From assembly GCA_965112735.1 (NCBI GenBank), contig OZ218950.1, positions 310,001 to 374,000 of the forward strand: a DNA stretch of 64,000 nucleotides, given 5' to 3'. The number at the start of each line of letters is the position of its first letter. The first letter of the stretch is position 1. Below the pieces are notes generated by a model that was not told the origin of the DNA, did not search any database, and saw only the letters and a list, made by a program, of their open reading frames with translations. Of this stretch, positions 55,910 to 64,000 are shown piece after piece. Origin of the DNA: Phaeosaccion multiseriatum (lineage: Eukaryota > Ochrophyta, other classes). A program made the position numbers and the translations under genes.

Positions 55910-57519
55910 CCACTTGTGCAGTCCCGGAGCTGGTACGTATTATTCTGTGGTCCGCTCTGTGGGCCGTTGGCGCGGTACCACAGGATTGACGCGGCCTGGG
56001 GGTGGTGTTCGCGCATCCATCGGTCCCACTCTCTGCCGCGGTTCGGGTGGTGGCTCGACTGGTGCCTGATGAGGCGGTCTCTTGTGTTGCCTACCGTGAC
56101 GAAGGTGTCGTGGCATTCGCCAAAGTTGCAGAGGATGCCCCCTTGAATGTTTCCATTGTCGGGGTGTCTTCGGTACACTCGGGCGTTGTTGGGGTTGTCC
56201 TCCGGTGTTGGTGGGCTGGGTGTGGTTGCGTCGCTTTGGGCGGGGGGTGGTGGCGGTCCTGGTGCGGTTCCCCGGGGGGCCTGTCTCGTGCGTAGGGCGA
56301 GGGCTTGCCCCGGCGCCCACCACGGTGTGGCCATGGTGTTGGCGAAGGGGGAGGTGGTGGTGTTGTTGGTGTGGTCGCGTAGGGCGTGGCCGTAGCGCTC
56401 AACGATGGCTTGGACGTCGGGTAATACCGCGATGAGTTCCTCCTGTCGTGAGGCGGTGATGTAGTCGTTGACCAACTCGTTGGAGGTGATCTCTTGGCCT
56501 GCGAGCGTGTGGGCATAGGCCTCCACGATCTGTTGCCATCCAAGGGGGTAATCTCCTCCCCCATGTGGTCTTCCGGGGGTGGTGGGGGGGCCTCCGCTCC
56601 TTAGAGCTTGTCTGAGGAGGGGCATATAGAAGTGCGAGTTGGTAGGCGGGAGCGCCGCGTCGCGCTGGTGGCGTATGGTGTTGCTCCATGTCGTTGGTGC
56701 GTGTCCATGCGTGTCTGTTTCGAGTGATGCTGTCTCTTCCTCGTGCGTCGTGGGGGGTGGTCGTACGAGGTCGGCGATGGCCTCGGCCGTGTTGTGGTGG
56801 GTCAGTTCCGTCGCGGTGAGGTTTAGGCTTGCGAACTCAGCGCTGATGCGTCGGCTGGCGGATGCTGGCGCTTGTTCGTTGAAGAAGAGGTTCGGGTGTT
56901 GCCGTATGGGGGTCGTGGCTGTGAGGTGGGTGTCTTCGTATTCGTCTTGGAGGATGGAGACGATTTGCTCTGTGATCCCGTGTGCGTTTCTGTGAGTTGA
57001 CGCGTTGGTGGTTTGGGCTGGATCTGAGGCTCGGAAAGTGGCGGTTGGCCTTTCCGGGCTGCGTGCTCGGGGGGTCCTGCTTCGTCCCCTTGGCCTCGTG
57101 GTTGGCTGCATGGGTGCTGGGCTGGTCGCTGTGGGGGGTGGTGCTGTTGTAGGGCCTGTTGTCTCGCTGGCGGGCGTGGTAGATCTCCTGGCGGCTGGTG
57201 CTGTTTGTTGCCGTGTCGTTGAGATCGGTTGTGGTTGCTGCTGCTGGGGGTGGGCTTCCGCTGCTGTTGCTGGTGGGAGCTGTGGGTCCTGCGGGAGGGT
57301 GTTGCGGGGTGCTGCGGCCGCTGGTGGAGCCGTGATGGGGGTGGGCACGCCTTCCCGTGCTGGTGTTTGGCGAATTGCTGCTGCCGCTGCCCGTCTCTCC
57401 CTTCTTTCGAGCCGCTGCTGATCGCGGCTCATAGGTGGCTCCTGCTGGGTTGCTGTGAGGTTTGCTGGTGTCTCCTGGGCTCCGGGGGGCCGCGTGGCCC
57501 CCCTGTCGTCCCCTTCCAT
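55381..57519 (-). CDS. retrotransposon N-terminal region with C2H2-type zinc fingers
   Basis: Open frame of 712 codons from an ATG in perfect Kozak context. The first 200 residues are Pro/Thr/Ala-rich. The middle is helical (EQIVSILQDEYED, NELVNDYITASRQEEL). Near residues 490-520 is a CNFGECHDTF...RHQSSHH finger of C2H2 type, then CTSGCGNLAH...CNACIRAH, a second Cys/His cluster. In R2-type elements N-terminal fingers bind the target DNA, and the same role is inferred here. From about 55700 the frame becomes Arg/Gly/Glu-rich, and its last part lies over the RING finger in another frame, so a frameshift separates them. Confidence 0.8.
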   Translation of the reverse strand: MEGDDRGATRPPGAQETPANLTATQQEPPMSRDQQRLERRERRAAAAAIRQTPAREGVPTPITAPPAAAAPRNTLPQDPQLPPATAAEAHPQQQQPQPISTTRQQTAPAARRSTTPASETTGPTTAPPPTATSPAPMQPTTRPRGRSRTPRARSPERPTATFRASDPAQTTNASTHRNAHGITEQIVSILQDEYEDTHLTATTPIRQHPNLFFNEQAPASASRRISAEFASLNLTATELTHHNTAEAIADLVRPPPTTHEEETASLETDTHGHAPTTWSNTIRHQRDAALPPTNSHFYMPLLRQALRSGGPPTTPGRPHGGGDYPLGWQQIVEAYAHTLAGQEITSNELVNDYITASRQEELIAVLPDVQAIVERYGHALRDHTNNTTTSPFANTMATPWWAPGQALALRTRQAPRGTAPGPPPPPAQSDATTPSPPTPEDNPNNARVYRRHPDNGNIQGGILCNFGECHDTFVTVGNTRDRLIRHQSSHHPNRGREWDRWMREHHPQAASILWYRANGPQSGPQNNTYQLRDCTSGCGNLAHRNSGRSFLTRFPQSGLRQPLCNACIRAHEAASLPAPPTIQRARSMPPPTRAGGTDTTREHDQEGGGRGERAGHRGGGRGDREGRVVAGGKRAKTAEAEESAQHWHGKQRQKEGKGKQREEVTKEKEEATPPTTRSYPTARCVWNRSLAKHKSPCTKANITCTTTAHWES

Positions 57520-57553
57520 GGTGGCCCTGTCTTAAGCAGAAAAAAAAGAAGGG

Positions 57554-57793
57554 TGTGCGAGAAGCAGTCGAAACAGGGAGGACTTTGCCTGGCCCACGGG
57601 GCTGTCATGAAGGGGTGTACTGTTGAGGGGTGCGACAAGCATCGGATCCAAGGAGGTCTTTGCCTGGCCCATGGAGCTGTGGTGAAGAGGTGTACTGTTG
57701 AGGGCTGCGACAAGCAACGGATCCAAGGAGGACTTTGCGTGGCCCACGGAGCTGTGAGGGTACGGAAGAGGTGTAGTGTGGAGGGGTGCGAGA
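57554..57793 (+). pseudogene. zinc-finger array gene B, part 2
   Basis: Resumes at CEKQSKQGG after the full-length element. It encodes the rest of finger four, two further fingers (CTVEGCDKHRIQGGLC and CTVEGCDKQRIQGGLC) and the beginning of the next (CSVEGCE), where retrotransposon copy 3 enters. The segment is about 240 bases between two insertions of the same element. Confidence 0.85.
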
Positions 57794-59416
57794 TGTATAT
57801 TAGAGCTTATGGGCTCAGTATTGGAGCGCTCGAGGTAAGTTGTAACCATGTGTTGATGCGTGTATGTGTGGTATTGATGGAGCGTGATGTGGAGGGGAAG
57901 AGGATGGTAAGGGTGGTAGAGTAGAGGATAATGGGGAATGGGAAGGGAGTGAGGGGGGAGGAGGAGATGAAGGGGTGTGGGAAGGAGTGAGGTGGTGGAG
58001 GTGATATGTGAACTATCCTACTGTGGGTGGTGCGGGTGACAAGGCGTGACTAACTGTGGTTGCTATGCTGTGTGCTGATGGTCTCGCTGTCTGCTGGCTG
58101 GTGTACTCCTGCTCCTCAGGCGGCCGCTCCGTCGATGGCTCCCATGAGCCCCCAGTCGAGGGTTTCTGCTGCTTCGTGCTGCGTCATGGTGGCTCGAAGG
58201 AGGGTGCCATACCTGATCTCCCGCTGTGAGAGGGCGCGTTGAAGGGCGAGGGACAGTTGTTGGCGCAGGAGGCCCTTGATGGGGCCCGTGGCTGCCGCCG
58301 CTGCGGGGCCGAGCCCTCTTGATGCCTTGTGGATGGCCATCGCCTCGATGAGCTCGTCCGTTTGGTGGCCCAGTCTGCCGTACGTCTCGATCGCAATGCA
58401 CTTGAGGGTTGAAGTCCCGGGCAGAAAACTGCCCAGGTAGTGCGTGCGCTTGCGCTCTTCGGCGGCGGCTGCTGCGTGGCCTGGCGTGGTGGAGGCCCGT
58501 CCCACGTGGGTGGGGGCGGTGGGGTTGGTGACGGTGATGTCGCAGAGGAGGTTTCTCCGCAGGGGTGCGTCCGCTCCCGGGAAGCTACCTGCGGGATAGG
58601 TCAGATCCATGCGTAGGTCTCGGCCTGCTCGGGTGCCCGTGGGGCCGTCGAAGCAGGTCTGGTCCTCTACGCGTGCTCCTCCAATGCCCACGCTGTGCAT
58701 CATCCTCCCGAAGGCCTTGACGAGGAGGTGGTGTGTGTGGTTGTGGAGGCCGGTGCGGGGGCAGATGGTGGCGTGGGTGGTGCTTGCCGTGCGGGCGCAG
58801 CCTGTGCCGAGGCAGGGTGGGGGCGGGTCCGCGTATGGCGTGTTGACACCGAGGTTGCGACGAAGGGCCATGGTCCATTCTGCGGGGGCCATGGTGTTGT
58901 GGCCGTGGGGGAGCGCTCCGAGGAAGGCCATGGCGCCCCTTCCTCGCTGTGAGTGGAGTCGGGCTGTTGCCATTTCCTGTGTCTCCTCTCCCCTCTGTGC
59001 CTCTGCCGGTGTGACGTCGATGGTGGCGATGCTCTGCGTCAGCTCCTCATGGCGGCGTTTGTGGATGAAGGTGGTGAGGGCCTTCTGGACGCCGTGGGTC
59101 GGTTGACGGCCTGCCTGATGGCTCCTGCGCACGTTGCGTCGCGCTGTGTCTTGGGCTTGGTGGTCAGGCGGCTCGAGTACGCGTGAGCGGGCCTCGTCGA
59201 ACTGTGCCTGACCCACTGCTTGGATGAGGGGGGCCTCAGGGACCCCCTCCTCGTGCAGGAGATTGACGCTGTCGGCGACGCTCTTGAGGGCTCCGTTGGT
59301 GAACAGCTGGTCCGGTAGGGCGCTCTCTTGGGAGCCTTCCCGGCGTGCGGTGCGGCTGAGCAGGGGGGGGAGGGTGAGCATCTTGTTGCCAAGGTATGCT
59401 GCTGGGGCGATGTCAT
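57794..59416 (-). mobile_element. 5'-truncated copy 3 of the zinc-finger-targeting retrotransposon
   Basis: 1.6 kb, nearly identical to the 3' part of the full-length element. It keeps the endonuclease frame open from 59381 to 58116, including the eight-G run lost in the full-length copy. The 3' junction is again GGTGCGAGA|TGTATATTAG. The host AGGGGTGCGAGA occurs on both sides (12 bases), with two extra bases (AT) at the truncated 5' end. Confidence 0.92.
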
Positions 59417-60234
59417 AGGGGTGCGAGAAGCATTCGCAACAGGGAGGACTTTGCGTGGCTCACGGAGTTGTGAGAATACGGAAGAGGTGTACTGTTGAGG
59501 GGTGCGAGAAGTATCCGCAACAAGGAGGACTTTGCAAGGGCCACGGGGCTGTGGTGAAGAGGTGTACTGTTGAGGGGTGTGATAAGTATCCGAAGCAAGA
59601 TGGGATGTGCCAGAGGCATGCACGAGTGAAGAGGGAGGGAGCGGAGCAGAAGGAGGAGTTTGCCCGGTGTACGCCTGTGCCCAAGCGAGGAGCTGCGGAG
59701 GACATCAATGGGAGAGGAAGCAAGAGGGCGAAATGCGCCCCTTCAATGCCTGGGGGAGAGGAGGAGAGGAAGGAGGCACTGGAGGATGGGAATGGGGTGG
59801 GTTTGCTTGTGGGGCTGGGGCTTCATGTCGGGGACGAGATTCAGCTGCCCTGTGGCCTGTGGAGAGGGCTGGAAGATGGCTGGGCTGATGCTGCCACGGC
59901 CTTCTGCGGCCGTCGGGACAGGGAGCTATCGAATGGCGTGGTGGTGGCTGTGGGCCGGAGTAAAGTGTTGCTGCTGCCCCACCTCGCTGTGCGCACAAAG
60001 AGGAAGGGGGCGAGCCTGGAGAGCACGATCCGAGGCTTTGTGTCTGCCTACCACCGCTATCGCTCAGGAGGAGCAGGGGAGGATGATGATGGCGACAAGC
60101 TGAAGGAGGAGTGGGCGGTGCTGGAGGAGAGCATGGTGACGGCGAATGAGAAGAAGAGGCGCGGGCGGAAGGCGCTGCGAGCGTGCGTGCGTGTGGAGGG
60201 CCCTGCTGCTGATACCTCGGGGCTTGGGATTTAG
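59417..60234 (+). pseudogene. zinc-finger array gene B, part 3
   Basis: Resumes at CEKHSQQGG, encodes two-and-a-half further fingers, and then the same basic stretch and C-terminal domain as copy A, ending at TAG 60232-60234. The C-terminal 200 residues differ from copy A by only a few conservative changes and no frame-breaking indels, so they were under constraint until recently or the duplication is young. Confidence 0.8.
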
Positions 60235-61366
60235 TGACCCGATGGCCTTCCGTCCGCCGCATCGCCTTCGCCGTGGTGAAGCTTGAAGCGTGGTTCGTGG
60301 AACGGGTGAAAAAAAAGTAGAGTGAGTAAGGCCTCTGCCGAAGAGCAACCATCGGCTATCGCAGTGCATCGCCTTTCAGGGCAGGGCAGCAGCCCAAGCA
60401 CCGAGAGAGAGAGAGAGACACATCGATGTCGACATTCACCTTCTGACAGACATGTCGAGGGTGCCGAGAGACTTGTCGGCATGTGGGCCCCACTGGGACA
60501 CTGTGGGCTGCTCCTGGGGCTGCTGTATCACCATTTGCTGCTGTTTCTGTGGCTGGGGCTGCTGTATCACCAACTGCTGCTGTTTCTGTGGCTGGGGCTG
60601 CTGCCCAGTGTCACGTCTTTCTGTGAACGCTTTTGCGATGCATTCATTGCGGTGCAGTGTGCGGCTGTGGAGGGACGAAGAGAAAGAAGAAGGGTTTCTC
60701 CTTACTGATTTAGAGTACTGTGCTGGAAAACGTAACTGACACTTGGAGAAGACCCTCAAGTCTACGATTTCCCTCTCTGGTTCCGTCAGTGCTGTAAACA
60801 AAAGGCTTGCTACTCACCCCCTCGCATACGTCCTTCCTCTCCTCTCCTCTCCTCTCCTCTCCCCCCCTCTATCTACTATCACTACACAGCCGCTCACTTC
60901 TGTAGTGCCCGAGAAGGCGCTTCCTTCACCTTCTCTCCTGCCTGCTCTCTCCCCTCCTAATTGCAGTGTCCCTCCCTCACGACGCCTGTCCCCTGTCCCC
61001 TATCCGTCGGTCTGTCGGTCTGTCTGTCGGGCGGTCCCCTTCCGCCGCTGCCTTGTGAGCGAGCCCACAAGTAAAGCAAACATGCACGCACGCACGCATC
61101 CATACATACATACACCATTGTTCACCTCACGTGCTGCTCTCGAATGAGACACGCAAGGCAAAGCAAGAGGGGCCATCGACTACCTTCTATGGCCCCTCCT
61201 CTCGACACGTACCCATACACGCACGCACCTACGCCCCCACGCACCCACACACGCGAACAGTACCGTCGGTTACCATTCACTTGACTTGATCAACCTTCGC
61301 CCAACCATTCACTCCCTCCCTCCCTCACTCTCTGACTCACTCACTCACTCACCCATCCTTGGCTTC
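60235..61366. other. spacer between zinc-finger gene B and Nudix fragment
   Basis: Contains two tandem copies of a roughly 40-bp unit (60521-60600) built on TGTATCACCAACTGCTG plus CTGTTTCTGTGGCTGGGGCTG. A minus frame across it encodes QKQQQLVIQQPQ. Also has (CCTCT)n near 60835-60860. No confident gene. Confidence 0.5.
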
Positions 61367-62402
61367 TCAGCAGACAGAGCTTGAGCGAAGCAAGTGACAA
61401 ATCTTCATAAAGTCCTTGTCGTCTGTGGAGAGAGAGGAAGTAAGGGAGGGAGGGAGGGAGGGAGGGAGGGAGGGAGGGAGGGAGGGAGGGAGGGAGGGAG
61501 GGAGGGAGGGAGGGAGGGAGGGAGGGAGGGAGGGAGGGAGAGAGCACGCGGCCCAGCCACCTTAGTAAGTAAGCCTGAGTCGTTGACTTGGTTCCGTTGA
61601 TTTAGCAGCTCGTCAACAGCCTGTTCGTTGACTTGGTTTCCTTTGCTTACCCGGGTCGAGGTACCCGTGGCGGACGGCAAAGTCGATAACCACGAGGGCG
61701 GAGTTTGGCTTCCAATCAGGGAGGGAGTGCGTGAGGGAGTCAAGCACGTGTTCGAAGGACAACAGAGAGAAACCGTCCACTTCGCCGTCGCCGTTGAAGG
61801 GTACGAACTGAAGGGGGTGGTGGTGGTGGGGGGGTGATTCGTTGGTTGATTGATTGGTCGATTGATTGATTGATTGCAGGGAGGAGGGGGAGAGTAAGAG
61901 GCAGTTGTGATATGAAGGGCAGTTCAGTGTAGAGGTCAGTTTCAGTTCCAGATTATTCTATCCGCCCTCCACCCCGCCCCAACACCAGCCACGATTGTTA
62001 ACAATCAAGAGGTCGATACTGACATCGATATCACAAGTATGGTACCTTTCGATTCTTCAATCCACGGTAGCGTCTCACCACATCGGCTGCCATCTGTCAT
62101 CAGTCTTCCTGCCCGCGCCCCCACAGCCGTCATGAGGCTAGTTTTTCTATTTTTGACACCAACCGCTGTACCACCAACCGCCTCACCTCTGGGTCCAGCT
62201 TGAGGTCGTAAGTCATGAGAATCTTGGTGCTGAGGCCCTTGCGAGTGGCATAACGGTAGGACACCAATCCTGCCATATGGAGCATGTTGTCGAGGAGAAG
62301 CGGCAAGGAAAGGGGGCGGGCAAGCGAGGCAGCAAGCTCATCAAGCCGCCAAAGCCCAAATGCTGGTGCTTTGGTCTTGCTTGTGGAGAGAGAGACCAAC
62401 AT
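61367..62402 (-). pseudogene. 5'-truncated Nudix hydrolase gene (NUDT20/DUF4743 type)
   Basis: Three exons, up to 62402-62187, 61807-61651 and 61422-61367, join in phase (0, 1). The sequence matches the C-terminal half of plant-type Nudix hydrolase 20 proteins: AGLVSYRYAT, ILMTYDLKLDPE, FVPFNGDGEVDGFSLL, and WKPNSALVVIDFAVRHGYLDP. The Nudix box (GX5EX7REUXEEXGU) should lie upstream but is not found in any minus frame before the PHD fragment at 62480, so catalytic residues are missing. Family members hydrolyse nucleoside-diphosphate-linked compounds, some acting on thiamine-diphosphate derivatives. A (GGAG)n tract lies in the last intron. Truncation is inferred; a distant 5' exon beyond the window cannot be excluded. 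Confidence 0.65.
61440..61541. repeat. (GGAG)n tract in the Nudix fragment intron
   Basis: About 25 tetranucleotide units, the same type as at 4139-4463. On the minus strand the CTCC run leads to the acceptor at 61423. Confidence 0.95.
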
Positions 62403-62479
62403 CGGCGCTGCCCCTCCTGATGGTGTGACTTCAGGTACAGGGTTGAATTTACGATTTACCTCCGAAAGTCAGTTTCCAG

Positions 62480-62995
62480 GCCTTGTATGGGGATGGAGTT
62501 CGATTCGATAATGCCATTGGGGGCGCAACGAGTACAACGATGGAGGGCTTTAGCATTTCGCAGGAGCAGTACGACGACTGCCGCACCCTCGTCAACGCAG
62601 CGGAGAAGGAGCGGATTCAAGGGGAAGCGCTTCTTCAAGTAGGGGCGGATGGTGGATAGCAGCGAGGACGAGAGCAGCGAAGAGGATAGCAGCGAAGAGG
62701 AGAGCAGAGAGGAAGGAGAGAACTTGGGAAGGAAGAATAGCTCAGAGGTCGGAGGCGAGGGAAGCAGAACTACAACCAGCCGGTGAGGGCGACGGTGGTG
62801 CATGAGGCGAAGCAAAAGCTTCTGAACAAAGACGGCAAGGAAACCTTCTGTGCTGTATGCAACGACAATGACAAGCCCGGGACCATCATCCTCTGCCGCA
62901 ATGAGGACACGTGCGGAAAAGAGTACCACGTTCGTTGCTTAGGGTTGGAAAAAGACCGAGAGAGAGGTCATGGACATGTCCCGAGTGCGCGTAGG
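62480..62995 (+). pseudogene. PHD-finger gene fragment with a frameshift
   Basis: Two exon-like segments fit: 62480-62638 (53 codons, ALYGDGVRFDNAI...) and 62768 onward. The second carries a PHD finger: FCAVC, LCRNEDTC and YHVRCLGL, followed by WTCPEC and a stop. That last part lies in another frame, because GAGAGAGAGG near 62959-62967 has gained or lost bases. PHD fingers read histone tails. With no upstream exons, an Asp/Ser/Glu-rich out-of-phase spacer (62655-62780) and the shift, it looks degenerate, although a sequencing error in the GA run could explain the last break. Confidence 0.55.
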
Positions 62996-62999
62996 AGGG

Positions 63000-63257
63000 C
63001 ACAGCTCGGTAGTAGTAGTATCTATTTTTTCTTGCCTTGCTTGTCCTGCGAGTTAGCCCAATGGACCCCCCACCTTCTGAGCATACCCCAGCGTCAGGTG
63101 ACCCAGGGGGGGGTGAGGGGGGATTGTTACGGCCTAGCCTAGAACCGCCGGCCTAGGGAGAAACAATGGCCGGCATAAAGCGGCCAACGGTTTAGTTTAT
63201 GGTCTTCAGTCTGGAGCCGAGAAGTGAGAAAAGGGGGAAAAGGCTCGGCCCTATACC
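63000..63257. other. spacer, no gene seen
   Basis: AT-richer than the rest of the window, no protein-like frame. Leads into the foldback element. Confidence 0.5.
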
Positions 63258-63648
63258 CTAACCCCAAATTTATGGTCATAGAAATGGGACATTATTTTTT
63301 CGAAGGGCCAAAATCGAGGTTTCCGACCGTCATTTTTTTGCGTCCTTGGAGTGAGCATTAGAGCTCATTCTTGACTACACCTCCACGTGCGGATGATGCA
63401 ATCACTGGTCGCGTCGTCATTTGAGGGCGATGCAAAAAACAGGCTAATGTCATATTCTCGTCGGCGCCTCACGCGACGAAGGCATCAGTGGATTGCATCA
63501 TCCACACGTGGAGACGTAGTTGAGAGTGAGCTCAAACTCCAATTCTAAGGACGAAAAAAAATGACCGTCGGAAACCTCGATTCCGGCCCTTCGAAAAAAT
63601 AATGTCCCATTTCTATGACCTTAACTGTATGACATTATCGGGGTTAGG
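63258..63648. mobile_element. foldback / MITE-like element with long inverted repeats
   Basis: The left arm (about 63258-63425) and right arm (about 63475-63648) are reverse complements over about 150 bases at roughly 85% identity. They include perfect stretches such as GGTCATAGAAATGGGACATT and TTTTTTCGAAGGGCC. The outer ends are CCCTAACCCC and GGGGTTAGGG. No coding capacity. It abuts the start of duplication copy C. Confidence 0.8.
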
Positions 63649-63649
63649 G

Positions 63650-64000
63650 ATAAACGGAAACGGAAACTAAATCGCATGTTCCTGGGCTCCTCCCTTCTTC
63701 CCATCCCTAACTTCAGACGGTGGCGCGGACTTGTTGGAAGCGTTCGAGTTGGCGTAACAAGCATTCGTTTGGTTCTCGAGTACCCTGGTGTCGTTACCAC
63801 TTGGGCCAGGCGCTTGGGAACCCCCTTATGTCTTCAGACTGAAGCATTCAATTTTCACTCCTCGTCAGGATTAGTAAGACCCTGTTTCTCAGGTGGATCG
63901 AGAGAGACAGTGAAAGAGCAGACGCAGTGGATGGACTTGAAGCCCCTTATGCCCTAAGTTGGATTTGGACCTGTTGAAGAAACGCAAAGGAGGTGCAAGG
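63650..64000 (+). repeat. segmental duplication, copy C (runs off the window)
   Basis: Matches the 5' flank of zinc-finger genes A (about 45880-46248) and B (about 50180-50535), beginning at GGAAACGGAAACTAAATCGC and ending at the window edge just before the expected ATG of a third zinc-finger gene. It lacks the PSMA5 exon found in copies A and B. Confidence 0.9.

Larger units (their letters stand above)
50831..57553 (-). mobile_element. full-length site-specific non-LTR retrotransposon (R2-like, RLE type)
   Basis: 6.7-kb element, antisense to the host gene. The 5' end is a 34-base leader with an ideal start context (GCCACCATGG at 57525-57516). One long protein is implied from 57519 to 51154 (about 2,100 residues), now split over three frames by single-base losses. 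Order: low-complexity N-terminus; C2H2-type fingers; two RING-like fingers; reverse transcriptase with YADD at 53056-53039; a CCHC-like cluster; and a restriction-like endonuclease. The 3' UTR is about 325 bases with no poly(A). Junctions lie in a zinc-finger codon repeat with GTGCGAGA on both sides. No LTRs and no apurinic endonuclease domain are seen. Confidence 0.92.
49046..60251 (+). repeat. segmental duplication, copy B
   Basis: Matches copy A from PSMA5 intron 5 through the zinc-finger gene stop, but is expanded to 11.2 kb by two retrotransposon insertions (50831-57553 and 57794-59416). Homology ends at GATGGCCTT soon after the stop in both copies. Confidence 0.9.

Noticed and set aside
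50831-57553. LTR retrotransposon or retrovirus-like element
   Set aside because: No LTRs, protease, integrase or RNase H/gag order; the RT is followed by a restriction-like endonuclease, and truncated copies share only the 3' end.
60436-60801. Gln-rich minus frame with two QLVIQ/QMVIQ blocks as a gene
   Set aside because: The Gln part is just two copies of the dispersed oligonucleotide; there is no splice partner or domain.
1-64000. tRNA or rRNA genes
   Set aside because: None seen by eye; no cloverleaf or rRNA-like conserved blocks were recognised, but a covariance search was not possible.

Overview
The window is nuclear DNA from a eukaryote, most likely a photosynthetic stramenopile. Almost every gene is split by short GT-AG introns. 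A glutathione peroxidase carries a signal peptide followed by an Ala-Phe motif, typical of import into red-derived complex plastids, and WRKY19-type zinc-finger arrays are present. Genes are dense, often divergent, and the introns are packed with simple repeats. The organism call is inference from these traits. All exon models were built by hand from protein similarity, splice sites and phase; none has transcript support.

Layout, 1-45 kb. SEC14/EDR2_C lipid-binding fusion (-, 468-7946); unknown four-exon gene (+, 8812-10596); sulfotransferase-like membrane protein (-, 11470-13235); PP2C phosphatase (+, 13665-16843); STE20-family kinase (-, 17799-19694); selenocysteine-type glutathione peroxidase (+, 20704-23091); WD40 protein (-, 23669-25865); PlsC-type acyltransferase (+, 26104-27737); two-domain cation channel of TPC type (-, 29079-37330); thioredoxin-UBA-zinc finger-PUB protein (-, 38365-41776); proteasome subunit alpha-5 (+, 42020-45017). 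The set is housekeeping and signalling (lipid transfer, phospho-signalling, redox, ubiquitin/proteasome, ion transport); no operon-like pathway links the genes.

Layout, 45-64 kb. This part is a segmental duplication (about 44765-48281, repeated at about 49046-60251, with a third copy entering at 63650). Each copy carries a zinc-finger array gene; the second also carries a stray copy of the last PSMA5 exon. Three copies of one non-LTR retrotransposon (46705-47456, 50831-57553, 57794-59416) lie in the arrays. All have the same orientation and all enter at the same nucleotide of the finger-coding repeat. The full-length copy has N-terminal C2H2-type fingers, two RING-like fingers, reverse transcriptase and a restriction-like endonuclease, so it looks like a site-specific R2-type element whose target is a protein-coding zinc-finger repeat. 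Beyond it lie a 5'-truncated Nudix (NUDT20-type) gene, a broken PHD-finger gene and a foldback element.

Across the whole window several short oligonucleotides recur on both strands in exons, introns and spacers (TGTATCACCAACTGCTG, CCATCCACTGCCATCC, AACTGAAACTGAAACT, CCCATATGCCTCCAA). No feature type explains them.
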